Source: Psychrobacter sp. 72-O-c (GTDB lineage Bacteria > Pseudomonadota > Gammaproteobacteria > Pseudomonadales > Moraxellaceae). From it: a stretch of 64,000 nucleotides of DNA. Each line of letters begins with the position of its first letter. Position 1 is the first letter of the stretch. Positions 56,599 to 64,000 of the stretch are shown here, piece by piece. The notes beneath the pieces were generated by a model, which was not told where the DNA came from, did not search any database, and saw only the letters and a program-made list of their open reading frames with translations. Location: assembly GCF_904846605.1 (NCBI RefSeq), contig NZ_CAJHBI010000003.1, positions 78,902-142,901 on the forward strand. Direction: 5' to 3'. Made by a program: the position numbers and the translations under genes.

Positions 56599-56886
56599 GA
56601 TAAAATCTTCTTATTAAAGGCGTATGGTGGTACAAAGTTAATGGTTTAAATATTTTTATCAATTCATTAAATAACAGAAATTATTTGAATTTATGTCTTT
56701 ATCTAACTTTCTTAAAATTATTCAAACTAGCACACTTAAAGGTTGATACCCATAAGAAATTAAATATCTTTCATAAGCCCTCAGCATTGATGATGAAGTG
56801 GTTGTTTTATTGAATAAGTAATTTGTAGTAAGTTAGAGATTTGAGCTTCCAACCGAGACTCAAGACTAAAACTACTTTTTGGCCTA

Positions 56887-56970
56887 TTAGACCTCTTGCG
56901 TAAGTAATCGCCAGCTCTTGTAACTTCGTTAGCGAAAGTCAATGAAAGGATACTTTTGCAATAGATCTAA
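56887..56970. mobile_element. 84-bp inverted-repeat element (MITE-like)
   Basis: TTAGACCTCTTGCGTAAGTA at 56887-56906 pairs with TACTTTTGCAATAGATCTAA at 56951-56970 in inverted orientation (16 of 20 match). No coding content. The ends resemble IS termini, so it is likely a small non-autonomous repeat. The rest of the 398-base gap 56599-56996 is AT-rich and featureless. Confidence 0.5.
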
Positions 56971-56996
56971 ATCATTAACTAATGCCAAATTATTAA

Positions 56997-58124
56997 TTAA
57001 CGTAAGGTATCAACGACAGCCAACATGGCAATTAACGATGCTTCCCCTAATTTAACAGAACGCTCTGGTGACCAACCCATAGCTGAGTTGGGTACGTTAT
57101 TGTTATCTTTAAAAGGCATCTCTAAAGTATTTGCAAGGCAATCAAAGCGTTCAGCCACCCAGTGAGTTGCGAGAGTCATATTCGCTTCACCCGGCGCACC
57201 AATACCATAACCAATTTCAGACTGAAAGTCGGCACTGGCTAATTTTAACACTTCTGAAAACCTATCACGGAGACCTGCAAGGCGGTCGTTATAACTTGGC
57301 GTACCTTCAGAGCCAGCAAGGAACACAAAAGGTAATGCTTCATCGCCGTGCACATCATAAAATAGATCCACACCGGTCTCTTCCATTTTATTGATCACAT
57401 GAAACACCTCAGGGCTTTTTTCTAAACTTGGATTTAACCATTCACGGTTTAAGTTAATACCCAATGCGTTAGTACGTAAATGTCCACGCACGCTGCCATC
57501 GGGATTCATATTAGGCACAATATAAAAGTTAGCTTTGTCTAATAACAACTTGCTAGTGGTATTATCACTATCTAATAAGCTATCCATTAAACCTTCGACC
57601 AACCATTCAGCCATCGTTTCACCTGGATGCTGACGCGCAGTAATCCAAATGTTGCGTTTATTCACATCACCATCACCAATTTTGACTAAGGTTAAGTCGC
57701 GCTTATCAAAGGTTTCACCTAAATGCTCTAAAGTCACTAACGGGTGTGTTTGTACGGCTGCTAATAAATCTTGATGACGCTCGTAACTGTAAGGGGCAAA
57801 ATAAGCAACTTGAATGGTGTCACACTCCATATCTGCCACTATGGTTAACTTTCCGTCTTTATAAGAGGTCGGCAGACGGAACCAATGTTGACGATCGTAC
57901 GAAGCAACCGCTTGGTAATTTTCCCACCCTGCAGGGAATGATGCCTCCCCTGCATTAAGAATGTTAAGAATATACTGCTCTCCAGCCTGACCTGATAGAC
58001 GAAAGTTAAACCACTGGAAAAACTCTCCCCCAAAGTCTGGACGAATAGCCAATTGAATATCTTTTTTATCCTCTAAATTAATAACGTCAATATTACCTGC
58101 ATCGAAATTAGCAGTGATATGCAT
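56997..58124 (-). CDS. M14-family cytosolic carboxypeptidase
   Basis: Zinc metallocarboxypeptidase of 375 aa resembling the eukaryote-like cytosolic carboxypeptidase (CCP) subfamily. An N-terminal beta-domain (ANFDAGNIDVINLEDKKDIQ to VAYFAPYSYERHQDLLA, about 1-120) is followed by the M14 domain. Zinc ligands: ARQHPGETMAEWL (His-x2-Glu, near 175) and DVHGDEALPFVF (His near 270). Substrate pocket text: NMNPDGSVRGHLRTNALGINLNREW and a terminal EMPFKDN (catalytic Glu). No signal peptide. Natural substrates of bacterial CCPs are unknown. The start ATG has AAGGAAAG upstream. Confidence 0.87.
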   Translation of the reverse strand: MHITANFDAGNIDVINLEDKKDIQLAIRPDFGGEFFQWFNFRLSGQAGEQYILNILNAGEASFPAGWENYQAVASYDRQHWFRLPTSYKDGKLTIVADMECDTIQVAYFAPYSYERHQDLLAAVQTHPLVTLEHLGETFDKRDLTLVKIGDGDVNKRNIWITARQHPGETMAEWLVEGLMDSLLDSDNTTSKLLLDKANFYIVPNMNPDGSVRGHLRTNALGINLNREWLNPSLEKSPEVFHVINKMEETGVDLFYDVHGDEALPFVFLAGSEGTPSYNDRLAGLRDRFSEVLKLASADFQSEIGYGIGAPGEANMTLATHWVAERFDCLANTLEMPFKDNNNVPNSAMGWSPERSVKLGEASLIAMLAVVDTLR

Positions 58125-58316
58125 AATCTTTCCTTAATTAGTTTTTATGGTGATGTTTCAAAAAGTAGCAGTCAGAGCAATTGATATCTACCTGTATCTT
58201 CATGACCTCAAATATAATATTTTTTCTACGGCTGTAGCCTCTCTTTTAATTCCTCAGTATACTTTCTAAAACAACATCAATAAACGATTAGAAACAATCA
58301 TTTTATCGAGCTATCT

Positions 58317-58562
58317 ATGTTAAGCCCTTCCCTCTTACGAGATTATCATCAAACCAATTATTGCTTTGGTAATACCATACTCAATATTAATAAGCCTTCC
58401 TCTAAAGCTACAACTATTTTAAAACTATTTGCTACAGATGGTGGATTATTTATAACGGCTTGGAACCCATTAGGAAAAGGAATTACTGTTAAAGATAATG
58501 AGCAAGCTAAAGAAAGATACCTGCTATTGGAAGCTTTATTTAAAAAAGAGAGGGTTGTCTGA
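58317..58562 (+). pseudogene. Truncated DUF3293 protein
   Basis: An 81-aa frame whose text fits only the N-terminal half of DUF3293 proteins: a Tyr-containing LLRDYHQTNYCF start, LFATDGGLFITAWNPLGKGITV (the 'ailTAwNP' core) and KDNEQAKERYLLLEALF. The C-terminal half (normally a WxEe-s-lv region) is absent and does not continue in another frame; the stop at 58560 is followed by unrelated sequence. It could be a real short protein but is more likely a decayed gene. Confidence 0.6.
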
Positions 58563-58695
58563 TACTTGTGACAAGCTATACCTAACAGACGCTAAAATAG
58601 GGCTTTTTTTATGCCTGTTAATTATGTTTGGTCGGCACTGTAGAATGAATAGCTATGCTATACAGTGCCTATATATAGAAGTACCAACCTACCGA

Positions 58696-59268
58696 TCAAA
58701 GATGTTTTGACAGAATCCACGCACCGATAGCAATTAGAGTTAAGCCACCAAATATTTCAGTCTTATGACCGAGTAGTGAACCCAATGCCTTCCCCAGCAT
58801 GACACCTAAAGTTACCATTATTGTAGTAGCTAGGCCAATAAGACCCGCCGCCAGTAAAATATTGACCTCTATAAACGCTAGGCTAACACCTATAGCCATT
58901 GCATCAATGCTAGTGCCGAATGCGGTCAAAGCAAGTTTGAAAAAAGAATGTTTCGGCGGTGCTTCTGCTCTTTCACTGCTTGGCTTTAAACCTTCATAAA
59001 TCATATGCAGACCGAGAACGACGAGTATGGTGAACGCTATCCAGTGATCCCATGCTTCGACAAAAGAAGCGTCTACCAAAGAGGCTGTTGAATGGCCGAT
59101 GAACCAACCAATAATGGGCGTGATAGCTTCAATAGTGCCAAAAATAAGGCCTATTCTTAAAGCTTCGGTAAAACGGGGGTTTTTAAGGCTTGCGCCTTTA
59201 CTAATTGCCACAGAGAAGGCATCAGTAGACATAGAGAGAGCAAGTAACAGAAGGGCTACAGGGTTCAT
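58696..59268 (-). CDS. mntP: Manganese efflux pump MntP
   Basis: Inner-membrane Mn(II) exporter of 190 aa with six hydrophobic helices. Two homologous halves carry the conserved acidic residues: [16 protein letters not shown] (near 15) and [15 protein letters not shown] (near 117), plus [16 protein letters not shown]. Fits the family length (about 188). A yybP-ykoY-type leader is found directly upstream on the same strand, so expression is expected to rise with manganese. Divergent or unrelated genes flank it; transcribed alone. Confidence 0.94.
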   Translation of the reverse strand: MNPVALLLLALSMSTDAFSVAISKGASLKNPRFTEALRIGLIFGTIEAITPIIGWFIGHSTASLVDASFVEAWDHWIAFTILVVLGLHMIYEGLKPSSERAEAPPKHSFFKLALTAFGTSIDAMAIGVSLAFIEVNILLAAGLIGLATTIMVTLGVMLGKALGSLLGHKTEIFGGLTLIAIGAWILSKHL

Positions 59269-59341
59269 GTTTATTTTCTCAGGTCGAGTATAGAGTCCAC
59301 GACATACTCACACCCCCGACCTGCAGTGTGAATATATCGAT

Positions 59342-59436
59342 GGTCTCGCCAACCGAGAGGTGTTCGCACCATGGCATATGGCCAAGCATGTTGACACGAA
59401 CTCTTTCGCAGAACGAAAGCAGGCTACTCCCCAAAG
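59342..59436 (-). promoter_or_regulatory. yybP-ykoY manganese riboswitch (mntP leader)
   Basis: On the minus strand the aptamer begins TTTGGGGAGTAGCCTGC, continues through a GC-rich arm (TTTCGTTCTGCGAAA) and a CATGCCATGGTG-type arm, and closes with CTCGGTTGGCGAGACC: the GGGGAGTAG and GGTTGGCGAGACC signatures of the Mn(II)-sensing motif. About 70 bases of expression platform remain to the mntP ATG at 59268. Confidence 0.88.
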
Positions 59437-59678
59437 AACGCTTAGATTAACATGCATATGTTACAAGTCAATAAGAAAATATCTGGTTGGCCTCTGTTGA
59501 GGCTATTATATTATTTGCTTTGTTTGTTTTAAAGTACTGTCCAATTTTATTGGCCACTACACACTTACTTAAAGAGCAAGACGTAGAGCTACGATCGAAG
59601 TAGCTGAGGTGGGATTTAACACAACAAGCAAAATCAATTAATTAACGTCTTATTCCAAATTGAGAGCGGGTCTCGCTA
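59437..59678. other. Spacer between the mntP leader and the NADAR-type gene
   Basis: Contains the mntP promoter (near 59440-59500) and about 180 bases beyond the end of the NADAR-type gene; no hairpin terminator or gene recognised. Confidence 0.4.
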
Positions 59679-60413
59679 TCAGACCCAACCCTCTTCCAAA
59701 AGATGCTCGGTGTTACTCAGTTTAAATTCATTATATAAGTTAAAAAATACCGTTGGGTCTTCAACATCATCGAGCAACTCTCGTTTATTGAGCGCCACAA
59801 ACATAGCCAGCGCATAAGCCGAACAATGGATAGACTTTTTGGGATTAAACTCAATATCAGTAAAGGCTTGATATTGCATAACCTCTTCATGCAGCTGAGG
59901 ATTTTGCTTTAGAGCATTCACATACAGCCAATCATAAAATGTGGTTAATGGCTCTACGCCCCATTCCATACCAAAATAATTGTAGCCAATTAATTCACCC
60001 GAAGTTGTTAATCGCTCGTCTTTTTTAGCTTGTCTTGGCGGGGCTGTCAGCAAGTCGATATAGGGGCCACCGTCCTCGAAAACCATACTACTTTGGAAGG
60101 CGTTTTCGACACTATATTGCTGATCATCATGCTCATTAGCCAGCTTTAAGCTTGATGGGTTCAGCGCAAAACTTAACTTATTGCCAGATTTACTAGACAG
60201 CTCTAAAACGTGATTAAACCCATACTTTTTGCGAATGACTTGATGCAGATCATTGATAGATTTTTTCTTTTGTCTACTCGCAAATCCCACATGCCGCTCA
60301 AACCTAACCATGTCCGTTTTTACCAGATTGTCACTGTTGACTCTGGGCATGAATACGGGTCTGTGTTCTACAGCGTTTGGTGTTTGTTCCGTAGGGTTCT
60401 GTGTTTGTTCCAT
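59679..60413 (-). CDS. NADAR-type protein (DarT1-associated antitoxin family)
   Basis: Protein of 244 aa that fits the family of NADAR ADP-ribosyl-hydrolase antitoxins found with DarT1 toxins (DUF6977-like) by recall of its landmarks: RPVFMPR near the start, VRFERHVGFASRQKKKSIND, HVLELSSKSGNKLSFALNPS, SVENAFQSSMVFEDGGPYID, FYDWLYVNAL and FTDIEFNPKKSIHCSAYALAMFVAL. Reactions known for the family: removal of ADP-ribose from DNA guanine. A DarT1 toxin gene is normally adjacent; none is seen on either side. ATG 60413 has TAAGG nine bases upstream; the frame opens at a poor start at 60458. Confidence 0.72.
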   Translation of the reverse strand: MEQTQNPTEQTPNAVEHRPVFMPRVNSDNLVKTDMVRFERHVGFASRQKKKSINDLHQVIRKKYGFNHVLELSSKSGNKLSFALNPSSLKLANEHDDQQYSVENAFQSSMVFEDGGPYIDLLTAPPRQAKKDERLTTSGELIGYNYFGMEWGVEPLTTFYDWLYVNALKQNPQLHEEVMQYQAFTDIEFNPKKSIHCSAYALAMFVALNKRELLDDVEDPTVFFNLYNEFKLSNTEHLLEEGWV

Positions 60414-61210
60414 AGCGATGTGCCTTATATCAATGGTCTTGTATAAACGTTCTTTCACAACTGGTCTGGCATAAATAGTATAGTCAGTTCACAATAAAAG
60501 AGAGTCATGTATGTCAACGTGCCACTGGTATAAATTTTTCTGGCGTGCTTTTCGCAAGCGGGACAGAGGCTGCAAAAAATTCATTCCAGTAACACTGTAT
60601 CGTTTTTAAATTGAATCAACTATATTTAAATAAGCAGTCCTCTAAATACATTATTATCTTGAGAATACTGAGTTATCTTGTGAATACTGATTAACTATTC
60701 AGAACACTACGTCGCGTTACTCACGAACCCAATCAGCGCTCGCGGGGAAGTTTATCTTATTATTAGTCATTTATCCTACCCTATTTTAGGGTTATTGATA
60801 ACCTCACTGGCTTTTTGGAGTCAGTGACTCATATGGCTTAAGGTTTTGAAGCGTCTGTCGCAGCGTTGCCCCCTTTTGCTCAGAATGAAACTATGCCCCC
60901 AGAAAGGGACTATAGTCAAGCCATTCTAAATTTGGCACAGAATTTGGCAGAAAGTCACTGAGAGAAATTTGCGCATTCTCAGTCATAAGACGGCCTCTAG
61001 CAAGTAATTTTTTACCAGTGGCTCTGCCAGTATCTGTTTTGATTAGGATTGACTCTATAATAAATCTTTATTGATTTTTTTATCCCCTAGATTAAAAAAC
61101 CCCTTTACGCTTTTTTTACATGGCATGAAGGGGTTAAGCTATACTTTTTACTTTTCTTAGGTGATTTTATTAATATGGGGGTTTGAAGAGATGATCATGC
61201 GTGACCATCT
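60414..61210. other. Large gap without genes
   Basis: About 800 bases. Two small hairpins are visible (ACCCTATTTTAGGGT near 60778 and CACTGGCTTTTTGGAGTCAGTG near 60807). The terminator of the dehydrogenase gene is at 61094-61145. No reading frame of note; may be the site of lost genes. Confidence 0.5.
61094..61145 (-). terminator. Terminator of the alcohol dehydrogenase gene
   Basis: Minus-strand stem AACCCCTT/AAGGGGTT followed by six T, 66 bases beyond the stop codon. Confidence 0.7.
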
Positions 61211-62335
61211 CTACTTACGTTCAGCAATTCTGACAATTGGTTTTAAGGTAATACCTTCATGACTGTCTATTGCTGCTTGATTGATATCTTTGAAGTCGTA
61301 GAACTTAATCAGTTTGTCAAAAGGAAACTTGCCTTGTTGGTATAGTGTGACTAACTCAGGGATAAACTTCTTGGGTGAGCTACTTCCTTCAACAACCCCA
61401 ATGATAGATTTGCCTCCTAACAGTAAATCATTGACATCAAACTCAGCGTTGGTGCCTAATTGTGGTGCACCAACTACGGCTATTTTTCCCAAAATACCCA
61501 GGGCATCTACACCTTGCTTCAAAATCTCAGGCCGTCCCGTAGATTCAATAGCGAAATTAACACCACCACCAGTAATTTCTTTGATAGCTTCTATAGGATC
61601 TTGCTCTTTACTGTTGATCACGTGTGTGGCACCTAGTTCCTGCGCCAGCTTCAAACGAGATTCGACGATATCTACGGCAATAATAATTGTTGCGCCACAC
61701 AGTTTTGCTGCAAGTAGCGCACTTAGGCCGACAGCACCTGCCCCCCAAGTCACAAAGCTACTCGCTGGTGTGACCTTTAGAGCGTTGATAGATGCCCCAG
61801 CACCTGTTTGAATGCCGCACCCTAGAGGTCCTAATAATGCAATATCGACATCCTTATCAACTTTGACTGCATTATTCTCACGACTCAGGGCATAAGTTGC
61901 AAAAGAGGATTGAGCGAAAAAATGATCATGAACTGCTTGGTCATCATGGGTACAAATCGCATTATGCCCTTCTGGGTCTGCACCGCTAAAATTGCGCCCA
62001 AAAAAGTCCGAACAATATGCAGGATTTCCTGTAATACATTGCGTACACTTTCCGCAGTAACCATAAGTTAGAACCACATGGTCTCCAACCTGTAAATCAG
62101 TGACATTAGGCCCTATAGCATCGACAATACCTGATCCTTCGTGACCAAGCACTGCTGGCAGCGGAACTGGATAATACTGATCACGCACAATCAAATCGGT
62201 ATGGCACATTCCTGTTGCAATCACTTTGACTAGGACTTCATCGCCTTCGGGTGCACGTATTTTTAATTCCTTTAATTCAAAATCAGCACCTTTACATGCC
62301 GTCACTGCTGCCGTGATATCTTTCATGTCTTTCAT
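61211..62335 (-). CDS. Zinc-dependent aryl-alcohol (benzyl-alcohol type) dehydrogenase
   Basis: MDR-family, NAD(P)-dependent dehydrogenase of 374 aa oxidising an alcohol to its aldehyde. Catalytic zinc site GMCHTDLIVRDQY (Cys/His near residue 45) with GHEGSGIVDAIGPNV (Glu near 68), structural zinc site CGKCTQCITGNPAYC near 96-111, and Rossmann motif GAGAVGLSALLAAKLCGA near 204. A preference for aromatic alcohols is inferred from likeness to XylB/AreB types (ADFELKELKIRAPEGDEVLV, FFGRNFSGADPEGHNAICTH). AGGAAG sits seven bases upstream of the ATG. It lies 33 bases after a broken aldehyde dehydrogenase, the expected next enzyme of the pathway. Confidence 0.88.
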   Translation of the reverse strand: MKDMKDITAAVTACKGADFELKELKIRAPEGDEVLVKVIATGMCHTDLIVRDQYYPVPLPAVLGHEGSGIVDAIGPNVTDLQVGDHVVLTYGYCGKCTQCITGNPAYCSDFFGRNFSGADPEGHNAICTHDDQAVHDHFFAQSSFATYALSRENNAVKVDKDVDIALLGPLGCGIQTGAGASINALKVTPASSFVTWGAGAVGLSALLAAKLCGATIIIAVDIVESRLKLAQELGATHVINSKEQDPIEAIKEITGGGVNFAIESTGRPEILKQGVDALGILGKIAVVGAPQLGTNAEFDVNDLLLGGKSIIGVVEGSSSPKKFIPELVTLYQQGKFPFDKLIKFYDFKDINQAAIDSHEGITLKPIVRIAERK

Positions 62336-62368
62336 AACTTTGCTTCCTGTGGTTAATTATTAAGTTTA

Positions 62369-63572
62369 TTAAAAAGGATAGCGTGGCGCTTGAGCTTGAA
62401 TGGTCATCCATTGCCACTGAGTAAATTCGTCTACATTTGCAGGGCCGCCAATACGTGTTCCGTTTCCTGACGAACCGAAGCCACCAAATGGGTTCACAGT
62501 GTCATCATTGACGGTTTGATCGTTGATATGTAATAAACCCACATGTAATTGTTGTCCAAGCTGTATGCCTCGACCCACATTTGAGGTGATTATACCTGCA
62601 GAGAGTCCATAGTCCCCATCGTTTGCCAATTCGATAACCTGATCCTCGCTACTAAAAAACAGTAAGACTGCCACTGGACCAAAAATTTCTTTACTAAAAA
62701 TAGGATTATCAGCATCAACATTTGAGAGCAGCGATGGCTCAAAAAACACCCCATTGGCATGTCCATCAATCTCAAGCTTTGCTCCATGCTCGACTGCTTC
62801 ATACACTAGCTTTTCTACTTTTTGTGCTTGTTTTTCATTGATGAGCGGTCCAATCGTAACATCACTTTTAGTCGGATTACCCACTACGAAATTTTCGATT
62901 TTTTCGATGACCCTTTGTTTCACTGAATCAAAGATACTTTCATGAATCAGAATTTTTCCTGTGGTCATACAAATTTGTCCTGGATGCAAAAAGGCACCCC
63001 ATGCAATGTTTTCTGCAGCCAGTTCAATATCAGCATCATCTAAAATAATAAGTGAGTTTTTGCCACCTAGCTCCAATGAAACTTTTTTCAATGTCTTCGC
63101 AGCATTCGCTCCGACAATACGTCCCACATCTGTTGATCCCGTGAACTGGATACTAGCAATATTTTTGTCGAATGTTAGTGCTTCAGTAGGCAGTAGCGTC
63201 TCTTGATCAGCAGCAGGCAAACTTATACAGTTTTTGAGTACTTGAATAGTGATACCGACTTCAAATCCTGCTTTGAGCTGTATGGAGCCACTTTCTTTCA
63301 CCAACCAATCAATCACTTCTGCTTGGTTTTCACTTAGGAGCTGAACTACTTTTCAAGTACTTGTTGGCGCTCTTTATAACTCGATGACCACCACTTTTTC
63401 TGTGCCTTTTTTGCCTGTTGCGCTGCAATAACCACATCCTCAGCAGAAGCATAGCTAATTTCACCTAATAATTCACCAGTGGCAACTTCAATCACACGAT
63501 AGGTGGATTCAGCTGGCTGCCACGTGCCATTGAAATTTTTTTATTCCAAACCTCGGTTGCTCATATCGACAT
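62369..63572 (-). pseudogene. Decayed benzaldehyde-type aldehyde dehydrogenase
   Basis: The C-terminal 300 codons are intact ALDH text: IQFTGSTDVGRIVGANAA, LELGGKNSLIILDDADIE, GAFLHPGQICMTTGKILIHE (catalytic Cys), FSKEIFGPVAVL and NDQTVNDDTVNPFGGFGSSGN. Upstream the frame has at least two single-base shifts (near the poly-A run 63536-63542 and near 63348-63354): KNFNGTWQPAESTYRVIEVA and VVQLLSENQAEVIDWLVKES lie in different frames. About 100 residues holding the NAD-binding core are deleted around 63175-63205. The longest frame from 63316 starts mid-gene. It stood first in an operon with the adjacent alcohol dehydrogenase. Confidence 0.85.
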
Positions 63573-63781
63573 GATGACCTCTTAGAGTTTGTTTACGCCC
63601 GTTGTTTGCAGAACTATCAAAACAATCGTATTGCTTTTATAGCTTATAGTTGCAGCTTCCATATCAGAAATTTAATGTTAATTGAATCCAAAGCTTATAC
63701 TTTAGTATAAAAATTTACTGTTCAAATCATGTATATAAGAAAAATAATGCCCACATTTTGAACAGCGTTTTTACTATAAAA

Positions 63782-63922
63782 TTAATTTTCTAAATATTTA
63801 TAAATCGTTGTTCGCGAAACTTTGGCAATACTCTTAACAGCTTGACTTGCAAATGTAGTATTGGGAGAGCCGGAGTTTATCAAGCTAGTTATCACCATAA
63901 GCCGGTTTAAGCGGCTTTTAAT
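63782..63922 (-). pseudogene. C-terminal tail of a recombinase with helix-turn-helix
   Basis: A 46-codon open stretch reading MVITSLINSGSPNTTFASQA then VKSIAKVSRTTIYKYLEN before the stop, which fits the DNA-binding tail of resolvase/invertase-type serine recombinases (-SIAK-VSRTTIYKYL-). The catalytic part is absent, cut by a stop and unrelated sequence near 63923. Low certainty as to exact family. Confidence 0.5.
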
Positions 63923-64000
63923 TTATCCTGTTTCTGCTCTTTTACTGGGTTCAATGTCGTCGGCCCAACTGGTGAGCAATTTCTCACCGCTTGTTTACCC

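Noticed and set aside
61314..61811. 165-codon plus-strand frame
   Set aside because: Shadow of the alcohol dehydrogenase gene on the other strand.
62369..63316. Intact 315-aa aldehyde dehydrogenase
   Set aside because: Upstream ALDH text continues in shifted frames and the NAD-binding core is missing; the apparent start is internal.
63923..63994. Short minus-strand frame at the right edge ending SWADDIEPSKRAETG
   Set aside because: Could be the end of a transposase, but about 24 codons are too few to name.

Overview
The window reads as a chromosome segment of a Psychrobacter-like member of the Moraxellaceae (Gammaproteobacteria). This rests on the overall protein character, the moderate AT-richness, a recC-recB-recD cluster whose proteins carry long Asn/Ser/Lys-rich linkers, a gammaproteobacterial mntP with its manganese riboswitch leader, and the PrpD, CstA and MaeA types. 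The genus is an inference from protein style and cannot be proven without a search.

Layout. (1) 1-24.5 kb is core chromosome: the 3' end of prpD; a short-chain dehydrogenase; a DUF2868 membrane protein followed by a DUF3482 GTPase; an ArsA-like ATPase with a small protein ending Cys-Cys; a CstA-type transporter; a purine phosphoribosyltransferase; the RecBCD genes (order recC-recB-recD on the minus strand); and two small lineage-specific proteins. (2) 24,615-47,610 is a 23-kb integrative island. It sits in the 3' end of a tRNA-Arg(CCT) gene and is bounded by a perfect 28-bp direct repeat. From left to right it holds a tyrosine integrase; a replication/regulation block (coiled-coil protein, AlpA-like regulator, small ORFs, a CHC2-type zinc-finger primase-like protein, and a Toprim-DUF927 replicase whose 3' end is an iteron-like array of GGGACA sites); three tandem exported Sel1-repeat proteins; and a type I restriction-modification system (hsdM-hsdS, hsdR). 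That system is split by an opposite-strand cassette of three small genes (basic/beta protein, CCHC zinc-knuckle protein, HNH protein). It is also bracketed by two copies of a small DUF2511/YebY-like lipoprotein gene, each followed by its own repeat array (GGAAACA at the left copy, GGAATCA at the right). A LprI-like periplasmic protein closes the island. (3) 47.6-54.9 kb is accessory DNA with a 320-bp MITE-like element, an amidase / CE4 deacetylase / small Cys protein / COG0523 GTPase operon, an IS256 transposase scrap and a flavin monooxygenase with an NTF2-like N-terminus. (4) 54.9-64 kb carries maeA, an M14 carboxypeptidase, a truncated DUF3293 gene, mntP with its riboswitch, an apparently orphan NADAR-type (DarT1-associated) protein, an aryl-alcohol dehydrogenase, a decayed aldehyde dehydrogenase and a recombinase tail.

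How the parts fit. The island looks like a phage-satellite-like or integrative element: integrase, AlpA-type regulator, and primase/helicase with its own iterons, but no virion or conjugation genes. Its cargo is a defence system plus exported proteins. The most unusual features are the paired repeat arrays whose hairpin arms differ by a compensatory base pair, the zinc-knuckle/HNH cassette inside the hsd locus, and an 11-bp motif that occurs five times in recBCD, always reading Asn-Ser-Leu-Ser in the same frame.
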